64,000 bases of DNA from Selenomonadales bacterium 4137-cl (GCA_032334055.1 JAUOZS010000001.1:4116001-4180000), one strand, 5' to 3'; positions 50,792 through 59,709 are shown, counted from the first letter of the stretch. Numbers and translations: made by a program. The notes: generated by a model from the letters alone, not told the origin.

Positions 50792-51259
50792 GTGCTCAAA
50801 ATCGAGAAGAAACAGGTTAAGATTATCTCCGTAGCTATCGCAGCGGTGTTTATGCTTAGTGTCGTTGGCATTGCGGTGTCGCAGACCGGCACCACTCAGG
50901 CTGCAGCAGCCTCCAACGTTGGCAAGGTAAATTTTGAAGACCTGGTAAGGGCCCATCCCGATTTCGCCAAATTCGCCGAAACCATGAAGGCTGAACAGGA
51001 GACGGCTCAGAAGGAATTCGACGCCAAAGCGCCTTCGATGGCCAACGACCAGGAAAGACAAGAATTCCTTATGCAGCTCCAGCAGCGCCTGCAAATGAAG
51101 GAGGCCGAACTCCTGAACCCGATTCGCGAAAAAGTCATGGCCACCATCAAAGAAGTGGCCGACACAAGGGGGCTGTCAGTCGTGATGCCGGCCGGCATGG
51201 TGATCTACGGCGGCCAGGACATCACCGACGACGTCAAGAAGAAGCTCGGCGGCAAATAA
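50792..51259 (+). CDS. OmpH/Skp family periplasmic chaperone (copy 1)
   Basis: 155 residues. A signal peptide (cleavage near TQAAAAS) is followed by the OmpH core: VGKVNFEDLVRAHPDFAKFA, a helical arm rich in Glu, Lys and Gln, and the C-terminal strand VVMPAGMVIYGGQDITDDV. Skp-type trimers hold unfolded outer-membrane proteins between the Sec channel and BamA. GTG start after GAGGGGT. First of three related genes. Confidence 0.87.
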   Translation: MLKIEKKQVKIISVAIAAVFMLSVVGIAVSQTGTTQAAAASNVGKVNFEDLVRAHPDFAKFAETMKAEQETAQKEFDAKAPSMANDQERQEFLMQLQQRLQMKEAELLNPIREKVMATIKEVADTRGLSVVMPAGMVIYGGQDITDDVKKKLGGK

Positions 51260-51328
51260 CCGATACTTGTTTATTTCCGAGCCGGTCTTACTGTGCTCGG
51301 TTCTTTATTCCGAAAGGGAGGTGGTTTT

Positions 51329-52246
51329 GTGCGGAAGAATATGGCCAAGCTGATTTTTGTCGCCGCGGTTGCCGCCTCTCTGGTTATAGCAGGCTGCGGA
51401 TCGCAGCAGGCTAAGACCACCCCGCCCCCCAAGTCTACCATCGGTCTGATCGTAATGGAAAAAGCGATCAAGGCCCATCCCAAATACGCGGAAGTCCAGC
51501 GCCTCCAGAAGGACTACGCCGCGCTCGCGGCCCGCATCGACGCCGAGAAAGCCCAGGGTCTCGCGGCGCGGGCGACGCTACCTGCGGCAGGAAGCCCTGC
51601 CGCCCTCGAACAGGCAGCCGCCAAGGAATTCGATGCCCGCATGGCGGCCAAGGAGGCCGAAGTCAAGACGCGCCTGCAGGCGGCCGCCGACCAGGCCAGC
51701 CGCGACGTGGCGGCCGAACTTGACGCCTACGCCCATGAACTCGACCAGCAATACCAGCCGCAGATATTTTCCATTCAGCTCAAACTGAAGACTGTTCAGC
51801 TTTCCAAAGAGGAAGCGGCGCCTCTGCAGGCGGAACTGGACAAGCTCCAAAAGGAACGGGCGGCCAAAATCTCCGCCCGCCAGAAGGAACTTCTCGCCAA
51901 GACAGACACCGTAATGAAGGGCAAACAAAACGAGGCTGAGCAGGAACTGGCCGCGTACGCCAAGGCCCTTAACGGTGAACTGACCGACAAGCTGGCAGCC
52001 CGGAGGGCCGAGATGGCGGCCCGCCTCGACCAGCCCGGCGCGGCCGGCGGTACGGCGGCGGCCGACAAGCTGGCCGCTACCGGCCGCGACATCGCGGCCC
52101 TTCAGGCGGCGATAATCAGCGACATCCGCGACAAAGCCGCAAAAGTCGCCAGCCAGTCGGGTCTTGACACGGTGCTCGTCGAAGTACAAGTAAACGTAAG
52201 CGCCACCGACATCACCGACGCGGTGATTGCCGAGTTTAAGAAATAA
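51329..52246 (+). CDS. OmpH/Skp-like lipoprotein with extended coiled coil (copy 2)
   Basis: 305 residues. The lipobox is SLVIAGC, so it should be lipid-anchored. The OmpH-like start (IGLIVMEKAIKAHPKYAEVQ) and end (DTVLVEVQVNVSATDITDAV) are separated by about 190 residues of Ala/Glu/Lys/Arg-rich coiled coil, roughly twice the arm length of ordinary Skp. GTG start after GGGAGGTGG. Likely a longer jellyfish-like chaperone or spacer tethered to a membrane; inferred. Confidence 0.82.
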   Translation: MRKNMAKLIFVAAVAASLVIAGCGSQQAKTTPPPKSTIGLIVMEKAIKAHPKYAEVQRLQKDYAALAARIDAEKAQGLAARATLPAAGSPAALEQAAAKEFDARMAAKEAEVKTRLQAAADQASRDVAAELDAYAHELDQQYQPQIFSIQLKLKTVQLSKEEAAPLQAELDKLQKERAAKISARQKELLAKTDTVMKGKQNEAEQELAAYAKALNGELTDKLAARRAEMAARLDQPGAAGGTAAADKLAATGRDIAALQAAIISDIRDKAAKVASQSGLDTVLVEVQVNVSATDITDAVIAEFKK

Positions 52247-52297
52247 GCGCCCGGTGCATAATAGAACCGGGCAAGTATCGATAACGGGGGGATTCTT

Positions 52298-52720
52298 ATG
52301 CGAAATAAAAAATACCTGATCTTTGCGGTCGCGGTGATCGCCGCGGCGGCCCTGCTGCTTGGAGGCTGCTCCGGCGGGACGGGCGCGGTAGGCATCCTCG
52401 ACGTCAACAAAGTGATGAGTGACAGTCCCAAGGTCAAACAGCTCCAGGAACAGCTCAACACAAAAGCCAAGGAACTCAGCGACACGCTGGAAAAGGATAA
52501 AGCCAGCCTCAGCGCGGACGAGTTCCAGAAGAAACAGGAAGCGGCCTACGGTGACTTCCTGAAAATCAAGCAAGACCTTGAGGGCCAGGTCGACGCCAGC
52601 ATCAAGCAGTCCGTCGATGCGGTGGCCAAGGAGAAGAAGCTGGGAGTAGTGCTGTACAAGAACAGCGTAGCTCAGGGCGGCACCGACATCACCGACGAAG
52701 TAATCAAACGGATGCAATAA
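52298..52720 (+). CDS. OmpH/Skp-like lipoprotein (copy 3)
   Basis: 140 residues. Lipobox LLLGGC, then VGILDVNKVMSDSPKVKQLQ, a helical arm, and the C-terminal VVLYKNSVAQGGTDITDEVI, the same TDITD-ending layout as the two genes before it. GGGGGG ribosome site 7 bases before ATG. Lipid anchoring of a Skp-type protein is unusual. Confidence 0.85.
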   Translation: MRNKKYLIFAVAVIAAAALLLGGCSGGTGAVGILDVNKVMSDSPKVKQLQEQLNTKAKELSDTLEKDKASLSADEFQKKQEAAYGDFLKIKQDLEGQVDASIKQSVDAVAKEKKLGVVLYKNSVAQGGTDITDEVIKRMQ

Positions 52721-52724
52721 TCGA

Positions 52725-52755
52725 TTAAGCCAAAGGGTTAAAGCCTTTGGCTTAA
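52725..52755 (+). other. Hairpin between the third ompH-like gene and lpxD
   Basis: Perfect 12-base arms TTAAGCCAAAGG and complement around GTTAAAG, with no T-run, so an attenuator or mRNA-stability element is more likely than a strong terminator. Confidence 0.55.
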
Positions 52756-52783
52756 CCTCTAATATTGAGTGGGAGTGTTTCCG

Positions 52784-53809
52784 TTGGCTAAAAGACTTAG
52801 TGAAATCGCCGCCCTGGTAGAGGGGATGGTATTGGGGGGATACGACCCCGAGATCGCCGGCGTCTCCAATATCGAGGATGCCGGGCCCCGGGACATTACC
52901 TTCGCCGTACCCCCGCACCTCGACAAGGCGGCCGCGTCGAAGGCGGCCGCGGTCATAGTGCCGGGCGACATTGCAGCGTATCCCAAGCCGGCTATCCGGG
53001 TGGCGAACCCTCGGGTAGCCTTTACTAAGGTATTGGAGCTTTTCACCCCGCCTACGGTCGTATCCCGGGGAGTTCACCCCACCGCCGTCGTCGGCAGGGG
53101 GGTTCGGCTCGGGAGCAATGTCGCCGTAATGGCCCACGCGGTCGTAGCCGACGACGCCGCCATCGGCGACAACACCGTCCTCTATCCTCACACTTATGTA
53201 GGCGAGGCCGCCACGATCGGCGGCGACAGCATCCTTTATCCCGGGGTGACCGTATACGCCGGCTGCCGTCTGGGAGAGCGGACGATCGTCCACAGCGGGG
53301 CGGTCATCGGGTCCGACGGCTTCGGGTTCGTCACCATCGAGGGCCGTCACCACAAGGTGCCTCAGGTCGGCAACGTGATAATCGAGGACGACGTCGAGAT
53401 CGGCGCCAACGTAACCGTTGACCGGGCTACCACCGGCTCCACAGTCGTCAGGCGCGGCACCAAAATAGACAATCTCGTCCACCTGGCGCATAACGTCGTC
53501 ATCGGTGAAAACTGCTTCCTGGTGGCGTTCACCGGCATCGCCGGCAGCACCAAGGTCGGCAACAACGTTATTTTCGCCGGTCAGAGCGGCGCGGTTGGGC
53601 ACATCACCATCGGCGACAACTGCATTTTCGCCGGCAAATCCGGCGCCGCAGGCGACGTTCCGCCAAACTCCTTTTACGCCGGCTTTCCCGCCAGGCCCCA
53701 TAAGGAATGGCTGCGGGCCGAAGCGGCCGCGCGCAGGCTGCCGGACCTGATGAAACAGGTGCAGGCCCTGGAGAAGCGCCTCGCCGCCTTGGAAAAACAA
53801 GGAAAATAA
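52784..53809 (+). CDS. lpxD: UDP-3-O-(3-hydroxyacyl)glucosamine N-acyltransferase
   Basis: Third step of lipid A synthesis, adding the N-linked 3-hydroxyacyl chain from acyl-ACP. The 341-residue product has an N-terminal uridine-binding domain (about 1-100) and a left-handed beta helix of hexapeptide repeats (VRLGSNVAVMAHAVVADDA onward). The catalytic His region reads NLVHLAHNVVIGENC. The C-terminal helix is basic (AAARRLPDLMKQVQALEKRL). I chose TTG 52784, 8 bases after GGGAG; GTG 52769 is closer to no ribosome site. Confidence 0.95.
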   Translation: MAKRLSEIAALVEGMVLGGYDPEIAGVSNIEDAGPRDITFAVPPHLDKAAASKAAAVIVPGDIAAYPKPAIRVANPRVAFTKVLELFTPPTVVSRGVHPTAVVGRGVRLGSNVAVMAHAVVADDAAIGDNTVLYPHTYVGEAATIGGDSILYPGVTVYAGCRLGERTIVHSGAVIGSDGFGFVTIEGRHHKVPQVGNVIIEDDVEIGANVTVDRATTGSTVVRRGTKIDNLVHLAHNVVIGENCFLVAFTGIAGSTKVGNNVIFAGQSGAVGHITIGDNCIFAGKSGAAGDVPPNSFYAGFPARPHKEWLRAEAAARRLPDLMKQVQALEKRLAALEKQGK

Positions 53810-53915
53810 CTGGCGGACAGATATTACCTTGTGGCAGAGGGCAGGATTGGCGGCCCGGGCGCAGAATAGTCTACTCAATGTTCTTCCCCCACTTCATTCA
53901 AACCAAGGAGGACAT

Positions 53916-54545
53916 ATGAGGAAGATAGTATTCGGTGTCCTGTGCGCCCTGCTCGTTTCTGTCGCTGCGGCTTCCGCCGCCCCGTCGGTAAACGGCGCCA
54001 CCGGCCAGATCAACAATCCGTCCGCCGACGTTCTCCAGGAAGGCCAGTTCTCGGCTGGCTACTATCACCTTAAAACCGGCGGGGTCGGCGTAATCAACCT
54101 GAGCCTGCTACCCAACCTCGAACTGGGGGTCGCCGGCTTCCGCCACGACGATGTCAGCGCCAACAAAACATACGTCAACGCCAAACTCGGCCTGTTGCCT
54201 GAAACCATTCTCACGCCCGGGGTGGCGGTCGGCGTGGAAGACATCGCCGGCGAGCGCTCGCGTTCTTACTACGCCGTAGCCTCCAAAGCCCTGCCGCTCG
54301 GTTTCCGCATCCACGCCGGCGTGGGCAACGGTCGCTTCGACGGCACCTTTGCCGCCCTCGAAAAAACCATTAACCCTGTCAGTGTGCTCACCGGCAACAA
54401 CACCTTCCCCGCCACCACCCTTATTGCCGAGTTCGACGGCCGCCGCATGAACTACGGCGCAAGGGTTTCGATCATCCCGGGACTCAAGGTGGATGCCGGC
54501 TGGCGGGATCGGGCGGCCTATTTCGGCATAAGCTTCACCAACTAG
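53916..54545 (+). CDS. Small outer-membrane barrel-like protein (YjbH-like)
   Basis: 209 residues with a signal peptide (about 1-21, ending ASA) and then PSVNGATGQINNPSADVLQE, which resembles the opening of YjbH-type outer-membrane proteins, followed by alternating amphipathic strands ending ISFTN. Likely a small beta-barrel; the role is unknown. AAGGAGG precedes ATG 53916. Confidence 0.65.
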   Translation: MRKIVFGVLCALLVSVAAASAAPSVNGATGQINNPSADVLQEGQFSAGYYHLKTGGVGVINLSLLPNLELGVAGFRHDDVSANKTYVNAKLGLLPETILTPGVAVGVEDIAGERSRSYYAVASKALPLGFRIHAGVGNGRFDGTFAALEKTINPVSVLTGNNTFPATTLIAEFDGRRMNYGARVSIIPGLKVDAGWRDRAAYFGISFTN

Positions 54546-54565
54546 AAAACCTGCAACCCAAAAGG

Positions 54566-54616
54566 CTGCCAGGGGAGTATCCCGCGAACGGCGCGGACAG
54601 GCTCCCGGCAGTTTTT
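54566..54616 (+). terminator. Terminator
   Basis: CTGCCAGGGGAG and CTCCCGGCAG arms around a GC-rich inner loop, followed by TTTTT. Confidence 0.75.
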
Positions 54617-54638
54617 CCCTGATGGAGGTCGCCCCGCC

Positions 54639-55523
54639 ATGCAGTATTACCTCGTCAAGTTGATATGTTGGCTGTTACGCCCGTTACCCGCCGGGATGCG
54701 CAACCGCATAGGCGACTTCATCGGCGAGTCGCTATGGCCGCTAGTGCCCATGAAGCGGCGCGAAATGGCCGTTGCCAACGTCATGGCCAGCCTGGGGCTG
54801 GACGCTCCGTCCGCCCTTGCCGTCGTCAGGCGCAGCGCCGTTCGGTTCGGCCGGATGTTCATGGAACTGCTGACAATCCCCAAACTCACCAGGAATAATA
54901 TCGACAGCTTCGTAATTCTGCGGGGCCGGGAGTACTTCGACCAGGCGTTCGCCCACGGCAAGGGGGTCATCATCGCCGCGGCCCACAGCGGCAACTGGGA
55001 ACTTATCGGCCCGGCGCTGGCCCTTTACGGCTATGAGATCGTCGGCGTTGCCCAGCGGCAGACCAACGCCGCCATGGACAGGCTGATAAACGAAATTCGC
55101 ACATCCACCGGTATGCACATCACCTATAAAAGCGGCGTCCGCGAAATGATCGCCTACCTCAGTGAAGGCAAGGCCATCGGCCTGATAATGGACCAGGACG
55201 CCCGAGAGCAGGGGGTTTTTACCGAGTTTTTCGGCCGTATCGCCTCCACGCCTCAGGGACCGGCCGCGCTGAGCCGGATGAAAGGTTCGCTGATCGTGCC
55301 CACTTTCATCACCGCCAACGCCGACGGCACCCACACCATCATCTTCCATCCGCCGCTGGCGACCGAAAAGACCGACGACCGTGACCGCGACTTCCTCGTC
55401 ACCACCCGGAAGCTCAACGCCATCCTCGAAGAGCACATCCGCGCCCATCCTCACGAATGGTTCTGGCTCCACAACCGCTGGAAGACCAAGCCGCCGGCCG
55501 AAAAAGCGGGCCAGGACAAATAA
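54639..55523 (+). CDS. Lipid A late acyltransferase (LpxL/HtrB-like)
   Basis: 294-residue membrane-associated acyltransferase that adds a secondary acyl chain to lipid A. The catalytic HxxxxE motif is HSGNWE near residue 115, followed by the acyl-acceptor region VGVAQRQTNAAMDRLI and GLIMDQDAREQGVF then FGRIASTPQGPAALSR. The N-terminus carries one hydrophobic anchor. Whether it corresponds to LpxL or LpxM cannot be decided. GGAGG lies upstream of the ATG. Confidence 0.88.
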   Translation: MQYYLVKLICWLLRPLPAGMRNRIGDFIGESLWPLVPMKRREMAVANVMASLGLDAPSALAVVRRSAVRFGRMFMELLTIPKLTRNNIDSFVILRGREYFDQAFAHGKGVIIAAAHSGNWELIGPALALYGYEIVGVAQRQTNAAMDRLINEIRTSTGMHITYKSGVREMIAYLSEGKAIGLIMDQDAREQGVFTEFFGRIASTPQGPAALSRMKGSLIVPTFITANADGTHTIIFHPPLATEKTDDRDRDFLVTTRKLNAILEEHIRAHPHEWFWLHNRWKTKPPAEKAGQDK

Positions 55524-55536
55524 ACGCCGTACCCGC

Positions 55537-55565
55537 GCCCGTCCCCGTAAGGGGGCGGGCCTTTT
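55537..55565 (+). terminator. Terminator after the acyltransferase gene
   Basis: GCCCGTCCCC and GGGGGCGGGC around GTAA, then CTTTT. Confidence 0.85.
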
Positions 55566-55613
55566 CATCCCCGATGCCAATATATACAAATGCGCGACAA
55601 TCGTATATACTTA

Positions 55614-55643
55614 TGGACATAAAAGTGATATACGTGCTATAAT
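55614..55643 (+). promoter_or_regulatory. Sigma-A promoter of the 777-residue permease gene
   Basis: TGGACA, an 18-base spacer, TATAAT, preceded by an AT-rich stretch. Confidence 0.68.
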
Positions 55644-55669
55644 GGAGGCCGGAAAAGAGGTGGTTACGC

Positions 55670-58003
55670 ATGACTTTCGCCAAGAATATATTACGTGATT
55701 CCTTTCAGCGCGACATTCTCATCCTGGTTATCGTAAGTGTTCTGGTGGGGTCGATGCTGGCCAGCGTCGTATCGTTGGGAGCCAACGCCTATTTCTCCAA
55801 AACCCTCGCCAGTTTCGTCGGCGACTACGGAGAATTCGACCTCATCATCAATGTGCGGGAGGAAATGAAAACAGACGCCGCCCAGCAGATTGACAAGATA
55901 ATCAGCGACGTATTCCCTGGGGCGGTGATGAAGGAAGGCCCCACCCTAACCGGCAAGACCAGCTTCTTCATCACCCTGCCAGCCCAGTTCCAGACCAAGC
56001 AGGTCTACGAAGACCTCGGCAAGACCTTCGGCAGCATCCCCGGCGGCGCCGGCGTCGGCGTAATGACCGACCCGCGCCTCACCATCCGCGGTGTGCCTGA
56101 AGGCGCGAAAAATATGCTAATGGAACGGATCATGCAAATGGACGGCGTGCGGTTCGCGTTCCGCGACGGCGGCTCGATCGGCGTGGTTTTGCTGTCTCTG
56201 GACAAAAGCGCCCCGGTCGAAAAGCAGATCAACGCCCTCCTGAAACAGTACCAGGTAATCGAGATTAGCTTCCCGGTCGGCAGCGAGCCGTCCAACCCAA
56301 TCCGCCTCGGCGAGGCGATCGCCGGTGACATCAGGCAGGACCTCAAGGTTCAGTACGCCCAGAATGTCTCGGTGGACGGCAAGAACGACGATATGACCTA
56401 CGCCGTCAGCACGATGATGGAGATGCGGAGATTCCTCACCGCCTACGCATCCCAGGTCACCATCACCCCAACAGGCGGCGCCAAGCTCGTAAAAGGCGAC
56501 ACCCTCGTCTTCCAGGGCGCGGCGCCGGCGGCGCCTGCGGCCGGCAGCCCGCCGGACAAGAACAATGTCCTTGTGCAGGTTACCGGCATCAAAGGCGACG
56601 GCGTTGCCGAAGGCATCGTCGTCCAGGGTGACGCCAGCGCGCTGGCGAATCCGCAGGGCTACAAGCTGGACAAGAATCTCGTCGGCGCTTCCGTCGCCAC
56701 GGCCAGCTACAAGAACCCGCGCCAGGAGCTCGGCACCGCGCTCAACGAAACCTCCAAACTGGTCGGCCAGATACCCGACTTCGCCCAGGACGCCCGCAAC
56801 ATGAGCGGCATAGCGATGAACGCCCTCGACAACTACGACAGCGGCATCGCTGCTGTCGAACAGACCATCAGCGGCGTCCAGCAGGCCGGCGCCACCATCC
56901 AGGCGGCGACGAGCGGCCTGGCCAATATCGATACCAGCTCGCTCCGCGCCCAGCTCGACTCCTCGTCCAAAGGCCTCGGCGGTCTTATCAATACCCTTAA
57001 GGTATTGAAACTGGTACAGCCGGACGCCGGCAGCAGCATCGACAGCCTCGCCGGCACCCAGAGCAGCCTCGCCAGCCTGAGCGGCACCCTCGGCGCTCTT
57101 GACAACGTTGCGGCCAACGCCCGTCAGGCGACGGCAGCCATCGACGGCGTTGTCAGCGGCAGCAAGAATACCCTCGCCACGCTGAAAGCGTTCGATGCCG
57201 CCAGCGCCAAGACCAACCTGCGCGACATGACCGGCCGGCTCGACAAGGTGCAGGAGATCAACGTGCCGCTGGTCACCGCCCAGCTTCAATATATGGCGGC
57301 CAGCGCGCCCAACCTCAAGGACGAGGACATCAGCCACACCCTGGCGATCATCGATAAATTCATCGCCGGCCAGGTGATTCCCGGCGAGCGCATCCAAATC
57401 CTCACGACCAGCAGCGTCAGCGCCGACGCCGTGGCGCCCATCGTCGCCCGCCAGGCCGGACACAACAACGCCGCCCTGTACTCGACCGCTCTGGGCATCA
57501 TCGAGCCTGACGCCCGCGGGCAGCTTTACCAGGTCCTCCATGAGGTCAAAGCCATCCTGGCCGGCATAACCGCCATGGTGGCGACCATTCTCTTCCTGGT
57601 ATTCGACCATACCGCGGTCATGGCGGTCATCCGCCGCCGTCGCCTGGCCAACCGCGCCAAACCCAGCGGCTGGCGGGCGGTGATGGCGAGATTCGCCGCC
57701 CTGAGCGCCGCCGAAAGAGTCTACGGTATGACGTGCGGCGCGGTAATGCTCACCGCCATGTTCATCATCGCCGGCGGCGGCATTCCCTACCTCCCCTGGG
57801 TCGGCGTCCCGGTGCTCGGCGCCGCTCTCGGCCTGTTGGTGGCCGGCTACGCCGAGAAAATCAGCCCGGTGGCCGCCGACGAAATCATGGCCGGCGAAGC
57901 GCTCGGCCTGTCCTTCGACGAGGTCATGCGCGAGATCGTCATTCCCGCCGCACGGCCGGGACTGTTGCAGAAATTGAACAATCGCAAGGTAAAATTTCGT
58001 TAA
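55670..58003 (+). CDS. Large ABC-type permease with giant periplasmic helical domain (unrecognised family)
   Basis: 777 residues. Predicted topology is TM1 at about 16-40, a periplasmic region of about 585 residues, then TM2 (627-650), TM3 (686-706) and TM4 (708-730), the layout of MacB/LolC/FtsX-type permeases. The C-terminal cytoplasmic tail (about 738-770) contains ALGLSFDEVMREIVIPAARP, which resembles the EAA loop of importer permeases that docks onto the ATPase. The periplasmic part has a beta-rich half (about 41-340) and a long Ala/Ser/Gly/Leu helical half (about 350-560). The ATPase gene starts 12 bases later. It is embedded between lipid A genes, so envelope transport is inferred; the substrate is unknown. 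Confidence 0.75.
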   Translation: MTFAKNILRDSFQRDILILVIVSVLVGSMLASVVSLGANAYFSKTLASFVGDYGEFDLIINVREEMKTDAAQQIDKIISDVFPGAVMKEGPTLTGKTSFFITLPAQFQTKQVYEDLGKTFGSIPGGAGVGVMTDPRLTIRGVPEGAKNMLMERIMQMDGVRFAFRDGGSIGVVLLSLDKSAPVEKQINALLKQYQVIEISFPVGSEPSNPIRLGEAIAGDIRQDLKVQYAQNVSVDGKNDDMTYAVSTMMEMRRFLTAYASQVTITPTGGAKLVKGDTLVFQGAAPAAPAAGSPPDKNNVLVQVTGIKGDGVAEGIVVQGDASALANPQGYKLDKNLVGASVATASYKNPRQELGTALNETSKLVGQIPDFAQDARNMSGIAMNALDNYDSGIAAVEQTISGVQQAGATIQAATSGLANIDTSSLRAQLDSSSKGLGGLINTLKVLKLVQPDAGSSIDSLAGTQSSLASLSGTLGALDNVAANARQATAAIDGVVSGSKNTLATLKAFDAASAKTNLRDMTGRLDKVQEINVPLVTAQLQYMAASAPNLKDEDISHTLAIIDKFIAGQVIPGERIQILTTSSVSADAVAPIVARQAGHNNAALYSTALGIIEPDARGQLYQVLHEVKAILAGITAMVATILFLVFDHTAVMAVIRRRRLANRAKPSGWRAVMARFAALSAAERVYGMTCGAVMLTAMFIIAGGGIPYLPWVGVPVLGAALGLLVAGYAEKISPVAADEIMAGEALGLSFDEVMREIVIPAARPGLLQKLNNRKVKFR

Positions 58004-58015
58004 TGAGGTGATACT

Positions 58016-58789
58016 ATGCTCACCATAAATAATCTTCACAAACGGTTCGGCAAAGTTACAGCCGTAGCGGACGTCAGCCTCGACGTGAAGAAAGGCGAGA
58101 CGGTCGTGCTCATGGGCCCCTCGGGGTGCGGCAAGTCCACTACCATCCGCACCGTAAACCGGCTCGTCGAGCCGGACGGAGGCCGGATCTTCTTCGCCGG
58201 CCGCGACATCACCGCCATCGCCCCCGAGGAAATGCGGGCGGTGCGAAAACGCATCGGTTTCGTTTTCCAGCAATTCAACCTCATCAGCCGTCTGACGGCC
58301 GAAGAAAACGTAATGCTTGGACTGGTAATGGACGGGATGCCGCGCGAGCTGGCCGGCGAGAAAGCCATGGCCGCGCTCGCCAAGGTCGGCCTTGAAAGCT
58401 GTCGCGGCCAAAAACCCGGGGAACTGTCGGGCGGCCAGCAGCAACGGGTGGGCATCGCCCGCGCGCTGGCCTTCGAACCCGAGCTGATGCTCTGGGACGA
58501 ACCCACTGCCTCGCTCGACCCTATCCTGGTCAGGGAAGTGCTTGTGGTCATGGAGGAACTCGCAAAATACAACGCCAACACCATGGTGGTCGTCACTCAC
58601 GAACTGCCTTTCGCTCTCCATGTCGCCGACCGGATCGTCCTTATGGACAAAGGCCGGGTAGTCGAAGAAGGCGTGCCCGACAAAGTCTTTGTCACCCCCG
58701 CGTCGGAGGTCGGCCAGCGTTATAAAGAGCTCATCGAATACCAGATGAACACCAGCGCCCTTACCCTCGCCGGCAAGCGCGTCGCCTGA
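58016..58789 (+). CDS. ABC transporter ATP-binding protein paired with the 777-residue permease
   Basis: 257-residue ATPase. Walker A GPSGCGKST at about 33-41, Q-loop IGFVFQQFNLISRLTAEENV, signature ELSGGQQQRVGIARA, Walker B LMLWDEPTASLDP, and H-loop VTHELPF. The sequence is closest in style to amino-acid importer (GlnQ-like) and LolD-like ATPases. No substrate-binding protein gene is nearby. GAGGTGAT precedes the ATG. Confidence 0.9.
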   Translation: MLTINNLHKRFGKVTAVADVSLDVKKGETVVLMGPSGCGKSTTIRTVNRLVEPDGGRIFFAGRDITAIAPEEMRAVRKRIGFVFQQFNLISRLTAEENVMLGLVMDGMPRELAGEKAMAALAKVGLESCRGQKPGELSGGQQQRVGIARALAFEPELMLWDEPTASLDPILVREVLVVMEELAKYNANTMVVVTHELPFALHVADRIVLMDKGRVVEEGVPDKVFVTPASEVGQRYKELIEYQMNTSALTLAGKRVA

Positions 58790-58806
58790 TTCCTTCCTTT
58801 TACCAC

Positions 58807-58835
58807 TTGCAGGAAAACCGAATCTTTTGTAGAAT
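58807..58835 (+). promoter_or_regulatory. Predicted sigma-A promoter of lpxC
   Basis: TTGCAG, a 17-base spacer, TAGAAT; the start codon is 30 bases downstream. Confidence 0.6.
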
Positions 58836-58864
58836 AAGTGATAGCTGTTTATCGGGAGGTTGCC

Positions 58865-59692
58865 ATGTCGTATCAGACCACCCTCGGGAAATCCGTCGCT
58901 TATACGGGAATAGGCCTTCACTCGGGCCGGGACGTCACCATCACCCTGCAGCCCGCCCCGGCTGACACCGGCATCGTCTTCGTCCGCACTGATCTCCCGG
59001 GAGCGCCGCGGGTAAAGGCAACCGCCGCCAACGTTACGTCCACCCTGCGGGCGACGACGATTGAGGATGGGGCTGCCAAGGTTTTTACCGTGGAGCACCT
59101 GCTGGCCGTCTTTTTCGCCATGGGGATCGATAACTGCCTGGTCGAAATCACCGCCGCCGAGCCGCCCGTGGGCGACGGCAGCTCCCTCCCCTTTGTGAGC
59201 CTGGTGGAAGAGGCCGGTATCGCCGCTCTGGCGGCGCCGTGCCGCTACACCCCGCTGCCGGCGGCGCAGGTGGTACGCTTCCCCGATAAATTCATCGCCA
59301 TCCTGCCGTATGACGGCCTTAGGGTCAGCTTCACGTCCGTCAACCCGCACCCCTTGATCGGCATCCAGTACGGCGACTTCGAAATCTCGACCGACACGTT
59401 CATCCGCGAAATCGCCCCGGCGAGGACCATTGGCTTCATGCACGAGGTCGAAGCCCTGCAGGCGCAGGGCCTGGCTCTCGGCGGCAGCCTCGAAAACGCG
59501 GTGGTATACGACGGCGATAAAATTCTTACCCCGCTGCGCTTTCCCGACGAGCTCGTCAGACATAAGATCCTCGACGTGCTCGGCGACCTGGCGTTGGTCG
59601 GAAGGATCCGCGGCCACGTCGTCGCGGTGAAATCCAGCCACGCGCTCAACACCGCGCTGGCGAAGCAAATAGCGGCAAGCGCTCAAAAGTGA
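58865..59692 (+). CDS. lpxC: UDP-3-O-acyl-N-acetylglucosamine deacetylase
   Basis: Zinc enzyme for the committed step of lipid A synthesis. The 275-residue product has zinc ligands His78 in VEHLLAVFFAMGIDN and the HKILDVLGDLALVG pair (His and Asp), plus the PVGDGSSLPFV substrate loop. It is slightly shorter than E. coli LpxC (305). ATG 58865 follows GGGAGG; the reading from 58838 begins inside the promoter leader. Confidence 0.95.
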   Translation: MSYQTTLGKSVAYTGIGLHSGRDVTITLQPAPADTGIVFVRTDLPGAPRVKATAANVTSTLRATTIEDGAAKVFTVEHLLAVFFAMGIDNCLVEITAAEPPVGDGSSLPFVSLVEEAGIAALAAPCRYTPLPAAQVVRFPDKFIAILPYDGLRVSFTSVNPHPLIGIQYGDFEISTDTFIREIAPARTIGFMHEVEALQAQGLALGGSLENAVVYDGDKILTPLRFPDELVRHKILDVLGDLALVGRIRGHVVAVKSSHALNTALAKQIAASAQK

Positions 59693-59709
59693 CGAGGAGG
59701 ACTGCTACC

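Noticed and set aside
51578..53878. 766-codon reverse-strand open frame opposite the ompH-like genes and lpxD
   Set aside because: It spans four real genes on the plus strand and their intergenic hairpins. It arises from codon bias in GC-rich DNA and has no recognisable domain.
55670..58003. Interpretation of the 777-residue protein as LptF/LptG or a simple FtsX
   Set aside because: LptF/G have six TMs and a single beta-jellyroll domain, and FtsX is far smaller and lacks the C-terminal EAA-like segment.
56117..59686. 1189-codon reverse-strand open frame opposite the ABC transporter and lpxC
   Set aside because: Same cause; the plus-strand genes have ribosome sites and diagnostic motifs.
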